Notes under the pieces: model-generated | What the model was told of the DNA's origin: nothing | What the model saw: the letters and a program-made list of their open reading frames with translations, nothing else | The model's database searches: none | Part shown: one piece after another, positions 9,315 to 18,337 of the stretch | Layout of the letters: every line of letters begins with the position of its first letter | How positions within the stretch are numbered: the first letter of the stretch is position 1 | Source: Streptomyces sp. NBC_00390 | Lineage (GTDB): Bacteria; Actinomycetota; Actinomycetes; Streptomycetales; Streptomycetaceae | DNA: 64,000 bases | Assembly: GCF_036057275.1 (NCBI RefSeq) | Contig: NZ_CP107945.1 | Location: 5,828,001 to 5,892,000, forward strand | Direction of reading: 5' to 3' | Program-made: the position numbers and the translations under genes

Positions 9315-10007
9315 ATGACCAGGGTCGATCTGTACCGGAACGTTCACATGGGGCAGCGCGCCCGGCTCTTCGCTCTCGCGGTCGAGCTCGGTGCTGCGGA
9401 CCACGCCGAGCGGAGCGTCATGGAGGAGCTCACGGAGCGCTGCCTGGCCATGACACAGGAGCTCCGTGAACACGCCGACCACGAGGACACCTTTGTCCAC
9501 CCGCTGCTGCGGGACCGGGCGCCGCGGGCGGCCGACGCGCTGGACGGCGAACATGTACGGCTCGACGCGGCGCTCGCCGCACTCGACGAGCGGGCACGGG
9601 CCCTGCCGAAGGAACCGCCGGCGTCACGCCCCGCGGCAGGTCACGCGCTCTACCTGGCGCTGAACGAACTGATCAGCGCCTATCTCGCGCACCTGCACAC
9701 CGAGGAGACCGTCGCGATGCCCGCCCTGTGGGAGCACTGCGGCGACGACGAACTGGGCGCCGTGTTCGGTGCCTTCCGCGCCTCCCGTACGTCCGAGGAG
9801 GCCCTCGCCGATCTGCGCCGTATGCTCCCGTCGCTCCCTCCCGCGGACCGGGCCGCCATAGTGCGTGCCACGCTCGCCGGGGGCCCCGGCACCGAGGCGG
9901 GCCGTACGCTCGCCGCGCTCTCCACCACCCTCGCTCCCGCTCAACGCGCACGTCTCTACGCGGACTTGGGTGCTCCGGAGGCCTGGGCGGCCGCCCAGGT
10001 CGCCTGA
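9315..10007 (+). CDS. Hemerythrin-like (HHE) domain protein
   Basis: 230 aa. Four-helix HHE cation-binding domain in residues 10-145, with candidate metal ligands in HADHEDTFVHPLL, GEHVRLDAAL and HLHTEETVAMPALW. Family members bind a non-haem di-iron centre and sense or carry O2 or NO, or store iron. The last 80 residues are an Arg/Ala-rich helical tail not needed for the fold. Divergent from a MarR gene with a shared operator, so expression probably responds to whatever that regulator senses. Ends before a bidirectional terminator. Confidence 0.85.
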   Translation: MTRVDLYRNVHMGQRARLFALAVELGAADHAERSVMEELTERCLAMTQELREHADHEDTFVHPLLRDRAPRAADALDGEHVRLDAALAALDERARALPKEPPASRPAAGHALYLALNELISAYLAHLHTEETVAMPALWEHCGDDELGAVFGAFRASRTSEEALADLRRMLPSLPPADRAAIVRATLAGGPGTEAGRTLAALSTTLAPAQRARLYADLGAPEAWAAAQVA

Positions 10008-10037
10008 CGCGAGCGTGTTTCGCACCCCGCCCGTACG

Positions 10038-10075
10038 AAGCGGGTCCGGCTCCCGCAGGGGAACCGGACCCGCTT
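10038..10075. terminator. Bidirectional hairpin between hemerythrin gene and fabF
   Basis: 12-bp perfect stem (AAGCGGGTCCGG at 10038-10049, complement at 10064-10075) with a 14-nt loop, lying between the convergent ends of the two genes. Confidence 0.75.
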
Positions 10076-10093
10076 TCGTGCGTCGGACAGGCG

Positions 10094-11356
10094 TCAGACC
10101 GTACGGAACGCCAGCACCACGTTGTGGCCGCCGAAGCCGAACGAGTTGTTGATCGCCGCGATCGTGCCCTCCGGGAGAGGGCGGGGCTCGGCGCGGACGA
10201 TGTCCGCGTCGACCGTCTCGTCCAGGTCGTCGACGTTGATCGTGGGCGGAGCCGTGCGGTGGTGCAGCGCCAGCACCGTCGCCACCGTCTCGATGCCGCC
10301 CGCGCCGCCCAGCAGATGACCCGTCATCGACTTCGTGGCGGAGACCGCCACATGGTCGAGGTCGTCACCCAGGACGCTGCGCAGCGCCTTGATCTCGGCG
10401 ACGTCACCCTGCGGCGTCGACGTGGCGTGCGCGTTGAGGTGCACCACCTCGGCGGGCTTGAGGTCCGTGGTGTCCAGCAGGTTGCGCAGCGCCGCGGCGA
10501 TACCGCGGCCCGTCGGCTCCGGCTGCGCGATGTGGTGGCTGTCCGCGGACAGGCCCTGACCCAGCACCTCGCAGTAGACCTTCGCGCCACGCGCCGCCGC
10601 GTGCTCCGCCGACTCCAGGATCACCACGCCCGCGCCCTCGCCGAGGACGAAGCCGTCCCGGGCGGTGTCGTACGGACGCGAGGCCTTCTCGGGCTCGTCG
10701 TTGTTCTTGGACATCGCCATCATGTTGGCGAACGCCGCGATGGGCAGCGGGTGGATGGCCGCCTCGGTGCCGCCGGCGACGACCACATCGGCGCGGCCGG
10801 TGCGGATCATCTCCACCGCGTAGCCGATCGCCTCCGCGCCCGACGCGCAGGCCGAGACCGGGGTGTGCACGCCCGCCTGGGCGTTCACCTCGAGGCCGAC
10901 GTTGGCGGACGGACCGTTCGGCATGAGCATGGGGACGGTGTGCGGGGAGACACGGCGTACGCCCTTGTCCTTCAGCACGTCGTACTGGTCGAGCAGCGTC
11001 GTCACACCGCCGATGCCGGACGCGATCACCGCACCCAGCCGCGCGGGCGCGACCTGGTCGTCCTCGCCCGCCGCAGCGGTGAAACCGGCGTCGGCCCACG
11101 CCTCGCGCGCCGCGATGACCGCGAACTGGGCCGAGCGGTCCAGCTTGCGGGCGAGCGGGCGCGGCAGGACCTCGCCCGGGTCGACCGCCGCGGGTGCGGC
11201 GATACGGACCGGCAGTTCGGCGAAGCGCTCGCCCTCCAGGGGCTTCACTCCGGAACGTCCGGCGAGCAGACCTTCCCAAGTCGATGCGCTGTCGCCACCC
11301 AGCGGTGTGGTTGCGCCGATACCGGTGACGACCACGGTGCGATTGGTCGAGTTCAC
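10094..11356 (-). CDS. fabF: Beta-ketoacyl-ACP synthase II
   Basis: 420 aa from GTG 11356 (GGAGAAAG upstream). The condensing-enzyme triad is present: Cys in VSACASGAE (about residue 168), His in NAHATSTPQGD (about 307) and His in GHLLGGAGG (about 344). NNSFGFGGHN near the C-terminus is the standard oxyanion/ACP-binding loop. It elongates acyl-ACP with malonyl-ACP in the cytosolic type II fatty-acid synthase. Last gene of fabD-fabH-acpP-fabF, 85 bp after acpP. In S. coelicolor this operon is activated by FasR, whose gene lies just upstream. Confidence 0.98.
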   Translation of the reverse strand: MNSTNRTVVVTGIGATTPLGGDSASTWEGLLAGRSGVKPLEGERFAELPVRIAAPAAVDPGEVLPRPLARKLDRSAQFAVIAAREAWADAGFTAAAGEDDQVAPARLGAVIASGIGGVTTLLDQYDVLKDKGVRRVSPHTVPMLMPNGPSANVGLEVNAQAGVHTPVSACASGAEAIGYAVEMIRTGRADVVVAGGTEAAIHPLPIAAFANMMAMSKNNDEPEKASRPYDTARDGFVLGEGAGVVILESAEHAAARGAKVYCEVLGQGLSADSHHIAQPEPTGRGIAAALRNLLDTTDLKPAEVVHLNAHATSTPQGDVAEIKALRSVLGDDLDHVAVSATKSMTGHLLGGAGGIETVATVLALHHRTAPPTINVDDLDETVDADIVRAEPRPLPEGTIAAINNSFGFGGHNVVLAFRTV

Positions 11357-11441
11357 AGGAATTCTTTCTCCACGTATAGGGGGTGCGGAATGTGCACGGC
11401 GCCACCGAGGGTGGCGACGAGCGCGACTCGGGCCGGAGGTG

Positions 11442-11696
11442 TTACTTGCCGACCTGGTGCTTCGCGATGTAGTCCGCGGCGTCGCCGACGGTCTTCAGGT
11501 TCTTGACGTCCTCGTCCGGGATCTTGACGTCGAAGCGCTCTTCGGCGGCGACGACGACCTCGACCATGGACAGCGAGTCGACGTCCAGGTCGTCGGTGAA
11601 GGACTTGTCCAGCTGGACGTCCTCGACCGGGATACCGGCGATCTCGTTGACGATGTCGGCGAGACCGGCGACGATCTCTTCCTGCGTGGCGGCCAT
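11442..11696 (-). CDS. acpP: Acyl carrier protein of fatty-acid synthesis
   Basis: 84 aa, acidic, all-helical. DDLDVDSLSMVEVVVAAEE contains the DSL motif whose Ser takes the 4'-phosphopantetheine arm. ATG 11696 has AAGGAG 10 nt upstream. It carries the growing acyl chain between FabD, FabH and FabF products and the reductases encoded elsewhere. Position between fabH and fabF and close similarity to primary-metabolism ACPs argue against a polyketide role. Confidence 0.98.
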   Translation of the reverse strand: MAATQEEIVAGLADIVNEIAGIPVEDVQLDKSFTDDLDVDSLSMVEVVVAAEERFDVKIPDEDVKNLKTVGDAADYIAKHQVGK

Positions 11697-11761
11697 GTTG
11701 GCGCTCCTTCGGTGTGTATCAGAGGGTGTGGCAGCAGCCGTCCGGAAGATCCGTACGGTGC

Positions 11762-12763
11762 CTAGGGGAGGGTAACGACCGTCGCGGCGTAGACGAGACC
11801 CGCCCCGAAGCCGATGACGAGCGCGGTGTCACCGCTCTTCGCCTGACCGGTCGCCAGAAGCCGCTCCATCGCGAGCGGGATCGAGGCGGCCGACGTGTTG
11901 CCGGTGGTTTCCACATCGCGGGCGACCGTGACATGCTCCGGCAGCTTCAGAGTCTTCACCATCGAGTCGATGATCCGCATGTTTGCCTGGTGCGGGATGA
12001 AGACGTCCAGGTCGTCCGAGGTGATCCCGGCCGCGTCCAGCGCCTGCTGGGCGACCTTCGCCATCTCGAACACGGCCCAGCGGAACACCGCCTGGCCCTC
12101 CTGCGTGATGGCAGGGAACTTCGCGACATCACCGGTGCGGTAGTCCGACCACGGAACGGTCTGCTTGATCGTCTCGGACTTGTCGCCCTCCGAGCCCCAG
12201 ACGGTCGGGCCGATCATCGGCTCCTTCGCCGGGCCGACGACGACAGCGCCCGCGCCGTCACCGAACAGGAAGGCCGTCGCACGGTCCTCCAGGTCGGTCA
12301 GGTCGCTGAGCCGCTCCACGCCGATGACGAGCACGTACTCCGCCGAGCCTTCGACCACCATGCCCTTGGCCAGGGTCAGGCCGTAGCCGAAGCCCGCGCA
12401 GCCCGCCGAGATGTCGAACGCCGCCGGCTTCACCGCGCCGATCTTGTCCGCGATCTCCGTGGCGACGGCCGGGGTCTGCTTGAAGTGCGACACGGTGGAG
12501 ACGATCACGCCGCCGATCTGCTCCGGGGTGATCCCGGCGTCGGCGATCGCCTTGCCGGACGCCTCCACCGACATCGCGCACACGGTCTCCTCGTCGGAGG
12601 CCCAGTGGCGCGTCGCGATGCCCGAACGCGAGCGGATCCACTCGTCGGACGAGTCGATCGTCTCGAGGATCACCTCGTTGGGCACCACCCGGGTCGGGCG
12701 GTAGCCGCCGACTCCCAGAATGCGTGCGTACGGCGCGCCCTGACTGGGCTTGATCTTGGCCAT
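11762..12763 (-). CDS. fabH: Beta-ketoacyl-ACP synthase III
   Basis: 333 aa with AAGGAG before ATG 12763. The initiating-KAS triad is visible: Cys in DISAGCAGFGYG (about residue 122), His in FIPHQANMR (about 253) and Asn in GNTSAASI (about 283). It condenses a short acyl-CoA starter with malonyl-ACP; in Streptomyces the enzyme also accepts branched starters, giving iso and anteiso fatty acids. The fabD stop lies 16 bp upstream of its start, consistent with one transcript. Confidence 0.98.
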   Translation of the reverse strand: MAKIKPSQGAPYARILGVGGYRPTRVVPNEVILETIDSSDEWIRSRSGIATRHWASDEETVCAMSVEASGKAIADAGITPEQIGGVIVSTVSHFKQTPAVATEIADKIGAVKPAAFDISAGCAGFGYGLTLAKGMVVEGSAEYVLVIGVERLSDLTDLEDRATAFLFGDGAGAVVVGPAKEPMIGPTVWGSEGDKSETIKQTVPWSDYRTGDVAKFPAITQEGQAVFRWAVFEMAKVAQQALDAAGITSDDLDVFIPHQANMRIIDSMVKTLKLPEHVTVARDVETTGNTSAASIPLAMERLLATGQAKSGDTALVIGFGAGLVYAATVVTLP

Positions 12764-12779
12764 GCTCTACGGCTCCTTG

Positions 12780-13715
12780 TCAGGCACCCGCCGCGTCAGC
12801 GGCAGATGCACCGGTCTCGGCGAGCAGCGTGCGGGCCGCGTCGAGGTCGTCCGGGGTCTTCAGCGCCAGCGTCCGCACACCCGGCAGCGCACGCTTGGCG
12901 AGACCGGTGAGGGTGGCGCCGGGGCAGACCTCGATCAGGGCGGTGACGCCCCGCTCCTTGAAGGTCTCCATGCACAGGTCCCAGCGGACCGGGTTGGCGA
13001 CCTGGCCGACCAGACGGGAGATGACGTCGGCGCCGTCGGCGACGATCTGCCCGTCCCTGTTCGAGACGTAGGGGACGGCCGGGTCGGACACAGTGAGGGT
13101 CGTCGCGGCGCCCTCCAGGGTCGCGACCGCGGGCGCCATGTGGTGCGTGTGGAACGCGCCGGCCACCTTCAGGGCGATCACCCGCGCCTTCTCCGGCTTG
13201 TCGTCGGCGAGTGCGGCGAGCTGCTCGGCGGTTCCGGCGGCGACGATCTGACCCGCGCCGTTGACGTTCGCCGCAGTCAGGCCGAGCTTCTCGAGGTGGG
13301 CGACCACCTGGTCCGGGTCGCCGCCGAGCACCGCGGACATACCCGTCTCGGTGACCGCGGCGGCCTCGGCCATCGCAAGTCCCCGGGTGCGGACGAAACG
13401 CAGCGCGGCGGTGTCGTCGAGGACACCCGCGAGTGCGGCGGCGGTGATCTCACCGACGCTGTGACCGGCGACCGCACCGGGGGCCACCTCGCCGAGGGCG
13501 GCGGCCGACAGCAGACCGGCGGCCACCAGCAGCGGCTGCGCGACGGCCGTGTCGCGGATCTCGTCCGCGTCGGCCTTGGTCCCGTAGTGGGCGAGGTCGA
13601 GCCCGATCGCGTCGGACCAGGCCGCAATGCGGTCGGCGGCGCCGGGGAGGTCGAGCCAGGGAGTCAGGAAGCCGGGCGTCTGAGCGCCTTGGCCGGGAGC
13701 GACGAGTACGAGCAC
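12780..13715 (-). CDS. fabD: Malonyl-CoA:ACP malonyltransferase
   Basis: About 311 aa. GHSVGE near residue 93 holds the active Ser, and AFHTHHM the catalytic His. It loads malonyl from CoA onto AcpP. First gene of the fab operon. GTG 13715 gives the conserved N-terminus VLVLVAPGQGAQTPGFL; GTG 13721 is two codons earlier and also possible. Longer in-frame starts would run back into fasR and lack family support. The gap to fasR (about 85 bp) contains a candidate operator. Confidence 0.97.
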   Translation of the reverse strand: MLVLVAPGQGAQTPGFLTPWLDLPGAADRIAAWSDAIGLDLAHYGTKADADEIRDTAVAQPLLVAAGLLSAAALGEVAPGAVAGHSVGEITAAALAGVLDDTAALRFVRTRGLAMAEAAAVTETGMSAVLGGDPDQVVAHLEKLGLTAANVNGAGQIVAAGTAEQLAALADDKPEKARVIALKVAGAFHTHHMAPAVATLEGAATTLTVSDPAVPYVSNRDGQIVADGADVISRLVGQVANPVRWDLCMETFKERGVTALIEVCPGATLTGLAKRALPGVRTLALKTPDDLDAARTLLAETGASAADAAGA

Positions 13716-13783
13716 CCTCACACTCTCTCTTGTGGACGGCTCCAAACGCCCGTGGGGACAGGGACGAAGAACCGTCAGGGGAA

Positions 13784-13802
13784 TTGTTGGTGTCCGACAA
13801 AA
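13784..13802. promoter_or_regulatory. Candidate FasR operator in front of fabD
   Basis: TTGT-N9-ACAA inverted motif within the only gap between fasR and the fab operon. FasR is known to bind the fabD promoter in S. coelicolor; assigning this particular motif is inference. Confidence 0.35.
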
Positions 13803-13804
13803 GT

Positions 13805-14989
13805 TTAGGACTGGGCATCCCCGTCGGCCAGACGCCCGAGGATGAGTGCGATCCGCAGCGTGAACGCAGAGCGAACGTCCGAGGGCGACCATCCGGTGAC
13901 GTCGGTCACACGTCGCAGCCGGTAGCGCACGGTGTTGGGATGCACGAAGAGCATCCGCGCCGCGCCTTCGAGACTGCTCGCCTGCTCCAGATAGACACTG
14001 AGGGTCTCCAGCAGCGCCGAGCCCGCCTCCTCCAGCGGTCTGTAGATCTCCTCCACCAGCTGCTCGCGCGCAGCGGGGTCCGCCGCGATAGCACGCTCCG
14101 GAAGCAGATCATCCGCGAGAACCGGCCGCGGCGCGTCCTGCCACGCCGAGCAGGCCTTGAGTCCGGCTGCCGCGGCCTGTGCGGACCGGGTCGCGGCGAG
14201 CAGGTCGGGAACGATGGGACCTGCGACGACCGGGCCCGCCGCATACGGTCCGATCAGCGCCTTCGCCACATGGAGCGGGTTGTCGCTGCCGCCCGCGATG
14301 ACCACCAGCCGGTCGCCGAGCACGCCGGTGAGCACCTGGAGCTTGGCGTGCCTCGAGGCCCGGCGGATCGCCTCCACCGTCAGCTCGCTGTCCCCGTCCG
14401 GAGCGGTGCCGAGGATCACACACACATGCTCCGGGGAGTTCCACCCGAGCGCGGCGGCGCGCGAGACGGCGCCCTCGTCCGCCTCGCCGGACAGCACCGC
14501 GTTCACCACGAGCGACTCGAGACGGGCGTCCCACGCGCCGCGTGCCTCGGCGGCCTGCGCGTACACCTGCGCGGTGGCGAACGCGATCTCCCGTGCGTAC
14601 ACCAGCAGCGCCTCACGCAGCACCGACTCGTCGCCGGGTGCGGCGACCTCGTCGATCGCGGCCTCCATGACCTCGATGGTGGTGCGCACCATCTCCACGG
14701 TCTGGCGCAGGGTGATCGCCCGGGTCAGCTCCCGCGGAGCGGTGCCGAAGACATCGGTGGAGATCGCCTGCGGGGTCTCAGGGTGCCGGAACCACTCGGT
14801 GAACGCGGCGATACCGGCCTGGGCGACCAGGCCGATCCACGACCGGTTCTCCGGGGGCATGGCCCGGTACCAGGGCAGCGTCTCGTCCATGCGGGCGATG
14901 GCGTTCGCGGCCAGCCGGCCGGACGACTGCTCCAGCCGGCGCAGGGTCGCATTGTGCGGATGGGGAGGATTCGCTGCAGGTACGGGCAC
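13805..14989 (-). CDS. fasR: PucR-type activator of fatty-acid synthesis
   Basis: 394 aa from GTG 14989. The C-terminal 60 residues hold the PucR helix-turn-helix (EGAARMLFVHPNTVRYRLRRV, followed by RIALILGRL). The central part resembles a GGDEF-like degenerate regulatory domain, as in CdaR/PucR proteins. It lies directly upstream of fabD on the same strand. In S. coelicolor the gene in this place, fasR (SCO2386), activates fabDHPF and is needed for normal growth. Identity rests on position plus domain type. Confidence 0.9.
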   Translation of the reverse strand: MPVPAANPPHPHNATLRRLEQSSGRLAANAIARMDETLPWYRAMPPENRSWIGLVAQAGIAAFTEWFRHPETPQAISTDVFGTAPRELTRAITLRQTVEMVRTTIEVMEAAIDEVAAPGDESVLREALLVYAREIAFATAQVYAQAAEARGAWDARLESLVVNAVLSGEADEGAVSRAAALGWNSPEHVCVILGTAPDGDSELTVEAIRRASRHAKLQVLTGVLGDRLVVIAGGSDNPLHVAKALIGPYAAGPVVAGPIVPDLLAATRSAQAAAAGLKACSAWQDAPRPVLADDLLPERAIAADPAAREQLVEEIYRPLEEAGSALLETLSVYLEQASSLEGAARMLFVHPNTVRYRLRRVTDVTGWSPSDVRSAFTLRIALILGRLADGDAQS

Positions 14990-15071
14990 GGGGACAAGAG
15001 TGCCTTATCAGGACGCCCGGGCGGAGTGCAGGGGTTCTCTTCCATCGAGTCGGGTGCTGCGGCGGCCCGGC

Positions 15072-15077
15072 TACGGT
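15072..15077 (+). promoter_or_regulatory. -10 box of leaderless promoter for the pirin gene
   Basis: TACGGT lies 6 nt before GTG 15084. The GGAGG at 15078-15082 is too close to the start to work as a ribosome site, which favours a leaderless transcript. Confidence 0.45.
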
Positions 15078-15083
15078 GGAGGC

Positions 15084-15740
15084 GTGATTTCCGTTCGGCG
15101 CGCCGACGAGCGCTACCGCGGCGGGGACTCGGCCTCGGGCATAGAGTCCCTGCACGCCTTCTCCTTCGGGCGGCACTACGACCCGGACAACCTCCGCTTC
15201 GGCGCGATCCTCGCCTGCAACGAGGAGCGGCTCGCGCCCGGCGCAGGGTTCGACGAGCATCCGCACAGCCACACCGAGATCGTCACCTGGGTCGTCGAGG
15301 GCGAGCTCACCCACCGCGACTCGGCCGGCCATGCCACCGTCGTACGGCCCGGGGACGTCCAGCGGCTCAGCTCGGCGGGCGGGGTGCGGCACGTCGAGCG
15401 CAACGACGGCGAGCTGCCGCTGGTGTTCGTGCAGATGTGGCTCGCCCCGCTGGAGCCCGGCGGCGAGCCGGCGTACGAGATCGTGCGCGGCATCGCCGAC
15501 TCCACCCCGTACGCCCTCCCGCAGGCCGGCGCCATGCTCCACGTCCGCCGCCTCGCCGCCGGCGAACGCACCGCCGTGCCGGACTCGCCGCTGGTGTACC
15601 TGCATGTCGTACGCGGCCGAGTGCGGCTGTCCGAGGACGGGTTGGGTGCCGGTGACGCCGCGCGGATCACCGGTGCCGAGAGCCTGGAACTCACCGGCAC
15701 CGAGGCCGCGGAGGTGCTGCTGTGGGAGCTCACGGGCTGA
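15084..15740 (+). CDS. Pirin family protein (cupin)
   Basis: 218 aa. N-terminal cupin with FDEHPHSHTEIVTWVVEGEL, giving the His-His-His-Glu type metal site of pirins (about residues 56-70), and HVERN near residue 114. The second, C-terminal cupin lacks metal ligands, as usual. Pirins bind Fe and some have quercetinase activity or act as redox-dependent regulators; the role here is not known. Divergent from fasR with 94 bp between them and convergent to the L,D-transpeptidase gene. Confidence 0.88.
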   Translation: MISVRRADERYRGGDSASGIESLHAFSFGRHYDPDNLRFGAILACNEERLAPGAGFDEHPHSHTEIVTWVVEGELTHRDSAGHATVVRPGDVQRLSSAGGVRHVERNDGELPLVFVQMWLAPLEPGGEPAYEIVRGIADSTPYALPQAGAMLHVRRLAAGERTAVPDSPLVYLHVVRGRVRLSEDGLGAGDAARITGAESLELTGTEAAEVLLWELTG

Positions 15741-15767
15741 CCTCGCCCGCCGTCTCCTGAGGCCCTC

Positions 15768-16952
15768 TCAGCGCAGGGCACTCGTCGCCTGCCAGTCGGC
15801 CCACGACAGGTTCCAGTCGCCGAAGCCGTTCCCCGGGGCGACCGTGCCCTTGGTGTCCGCGCCCTTGATCTCGAACGGGTCGCCGACCCGCACCTGGCCG
15901 TAGAACCACGCGGCGTCGGCGTCGCTCATGCCGATGCAGCCCGAGCTCATGTTGGCCTTGCCGAACCACTTGGCGTTCCACGGCGCCGCGTGCGCGTACA
16001 TCCCGGACCAGGTCAGGCGCATCGAATGCTCGACCATCTTGTCGTAGGCGTCACCGAGGCCCACCGTCTCGGAGTTCATGTTGATCGTGCCCTCCTTCGC
16101 CATCAGCACCGCGGTCCCGCGCCAGGAGCGCTTGTCGCCGCCGGGGGTGCCGCCCGAGACCGGGATCTTCCGTACGGCCTTGCCGTCGCGCTCCAGGGTC
16201 AGCTGATGGCGGTCGAGGTCGACCTTGACGATCTGACGCGCACCGATGGTGAAGGTGGCCGAGTAGTCGCGTACGAACCAGCCGCCGGCCGCGCCCGAGT
16301 CGGTGCCGTTCAGCTGCGCGTCGAGGGTGACCTCGGTGCCGGGCTTCCAGTACTCCTTGGGCCGCCAGTCCACCCGGTCCCGGCCGGACCAGTCCCGCAT
16401 CCAGCCCCATGACCCCTCGGTGTTCTCCGAGGTGGTGATCTTCAGCTGCTTCTCCACCTCCGCCTTGTTCTTCACCGGGTTGTCGAAGACCAGGGAGATC
16501 GGCTGGGCGACGCCCACGGTGGTGCCGGTACCCGGGCGCCAGTCGACCTTGTTGACCTTGCCGGCCGCGGCGGTGGCGAAGGAGTGCTTGCTCGTACCGG
16601 TGGCGCCGTCCTTGGTACGGGTCGCCGCCGTGACCGAGTACGCGCCACCCGGCACCGTCCTGCGGTCCGAGGTCCACCGCGCACCGTCGGTCGAGACCTT
16701 CCCGGTGAGCGCGCGGCCCTTGGCATCGGTGACCGTGACCTCGGTGAGCCTGCCGCCGGTCGCGGTGACCACCACCGGTTCGCCCGGCTTCGCCTGCCGC
16801 CCCTCGGGTCTCACGGTGACGGTCGCGGGCCGGTCACCGGCCGGCCTGCCACCGGGCTTGTCGTCCGGCGCAGGGGGGCTGACAGATGAGCAGGCGGCGA
16901 GCGGGACGAGCACGAACGCCGCGGCCGCACGGCGCACAGATATGTGACGCAA
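15768..16952 (-). CDS. L,D-transpeptidase lipoprotein with Ig-like domains
   Basis: 394 aa. TTG 16952 is chosen because GGAGG lies 8 nt upstream and it gives a compact signal peptide with lipobox LAAC (residues 18-21); longer in-frame starts would put about 47 residues before it. Two Ig-like domains (residues 45-135 and 140-245) precede the YkuD domain (about 250-365), with His in MYAHAAPW and catalytic Cys in SSGCIGM. A Trp-rich tail (WNLSWADWQ) follows. The enzyme should form 3-3 crosslinks in peptidoglycan outside the membrane and lies beside other cell-wall genes. Confidence 0.9.
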   Translation of the reverse strand: MRHISVRRAAAAFVLVPLAACSSVSPPAPDDKPGGRPAGDRPATVTVRPEGRQAKPGEPVVVTATGGRLTEVTVTDAKGRALTGKVSTDGARWTSDRRTVPGGAYSVTAATRTKDGATGTSKHSFATAAAGKVNKVDWRPGTGTTVGVAQPISLVFDNPVKNKAEVEKQLKITTSENTEGSWGWMRDWSGRDRVDWRPKEYWKPGTEVTLDAQLNGTDSGAAGGWFVRDYSATFTIGARQIVKVDLDRHQLTLERDGKAVRKIPVSGGTPGGDKRSWRGTAVLMAKEGTINMNSETVGLGDAYDKMVEHSMRLTWSGMYAHAAPWNAKWFGKANMSSGCIGMSDADAAWFYGQVRVGDPFEIKGADTKGTVAPGNGFGDWNLSWADWQATSALR

Positions 16953-17140
16953 CGGAATACCTCCGTCGGGAGTTTGGTGGGATATCGCGACTCTAGGTCG
17001 GAGTAAGCGCAGGTGAGCGGCGCGAGAGCAATGTGACGGCGACTGGTGAGGAACGGTCATGGTCCGGTCACAATCGCCGCGCGGGACGGTCATGCGCGGC
17101 TGTGAGCATCCTCTGCGTTCCCCACAGAGAGGCTGACACC

Positions 17141-18337
17141 GTGTCTGCGCTGCTCGTGAGACCCGGCCGTGGTCAGGACGACCGACGCCGGGAAACCCTG
17201 CTGGAGCCCGTCACCGCCGAGACCTACCGCGCGTTCCTCGCCTCCCGGGCGGGCAGCGCGCTGGGCGCAGGCTTTCTCCAATGCCCGTCCTGGGCCCAGG
17301 TCAAGGAGGGCTGGCGCGCCCAGCTGCTCGGCTGGGGCGCGGACCCGGCCGCCGGGAAGCTGACGGGCGTGGCGCTCGTGCTGCTGCGGCAACTCCCGGG
17401 CACCCGCCGCTTTTTCGCCTACCTTCCCGAAGGGCCGGTCGCCGACTGGGCCGACCCGGACATCGACGGCTGGCTCGACCCGCTGCTGAGTCATCTGCGG
17501 GCGGCGGGCGCGTTCGCCGTGCGTATCGGCCCCTCGCCCGCGTACCGCCGCTGGGACGCCGCCCGGCTCAAGTCCCTCACCGGGCCCGGCCGGCGCCTCG
17601 CCGACGTCCTTGCCTGCGAGGTCGACCCGCTCGGCACGACGGTCGCCGAACGGCTGCGGACGCGCGGCTGGAAACGCTGCGGAGAGGACGGCGGCGGGGG
17701 CGACGGTGACGCGCAGCCTCGCCATGTCTTCCAGGTGCCGCTCGCCGGACGCACCACCGGCGACCTGTGGTCCGGCCTCAACCAGGAGTGGCGGCGCAAC
17801 GTCCGCCGCGCGCAGAAGGCGGGCGTGGAGGTGGTGGTGGGCAGCGCCGCGGACCTTCCCGAGTTCTACCGGCTGCTGCGTATCACCGAGGAGCGCGACG
17901 GTTTCCGGCTCGGCCGCTCGCTCGCGTACTACGAGCGCCAGTACGCGGTCCTCAACGCCGAGGAACCGGGCCGGATGAAGCTGTATCTCGCGCGCCACGA
18001 CGGCGAGACGCTGGCCGCCCACACCATGATCACGGTCGGCCGGCGGGTCTGGTACCAGACCGGTGCGTCCGCCGACCACCGCCGAGAGGTCCGCCCCTCC
18101 AACGCCCTGCAGTGGCGGATGCTGCTCGACGCCCACGCACTCGGCGCCGACGTCTACGACATGCGCGGGGTACCCTCCACCCTCGACCCCGACGACCGCC
18201 CGTTCGGACTGCTGCGCTGGAAGCTCGGCACCGGAGGACAGGTCGTCGAGACGCTGGGGGAATGGGAGAGACCATTGGGCGGGACGGCCAACCACACGCT
18301 GTACCGGGCCTTCCAGGCGTACATGGCGCGCCGATGA
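17141..18337 (+). CDS. FemAB-like aminoacyltransferase / GNAT-fold protein
   Basis: About 398 aa from GTG 17141 (AGAGAGG upstream); GTG 17102 is an alternative. Two GNAT-like halves: residues 15-170, with FLQCPSWAQVK and FAYLPEGPV, and 185-390, with WRRNVRRAQKAGVEV and GRRVWYQTGASA. These are typical of FemX/FemAB proteins that add amino acids to lipid II from aminoacyl-tRNA. Streptomyces peptidoglycan has a glycine bridge, so FemX activity is plausible, but paralogues exist. ATGA overlap with murJ supports joint translation and a lipid II role. Confidence 0.85.
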   Translation: MSALLVRPGRGQDDRRRETLLEPVTAETYRAFLASRAGSALGAGFLQCPSWAQVKEGWRAQLLGWGADPAAGKLTGVALVLLRQLPGTRRFFAYLPEGPVADWADPDIDGWLDPLLSHLRAAGAFAVRIGPSPAYRRWDAARLKSLTGPGRRLADVLACEVDPLGTTVAERLRTRGWKRCGEDGGGGDGDAQPRHVFQVPLAGRTTGDLWSGLNQEWRRNVRRAQKAGVEVVVGSAADLPEFYRLLRITEERDGFRLGRSLAYYERQYAVLNAEEPGRMKLYLARHDGETLAAHTMITVGRRVWYQTGASADHRREVRPSNALQWRMLLDAHALGADVYDMRGVPSTLDPDDRPFGLLRWKLGTGGQVVETLGEWERPLGGTANHTLYRAFQAYMARR

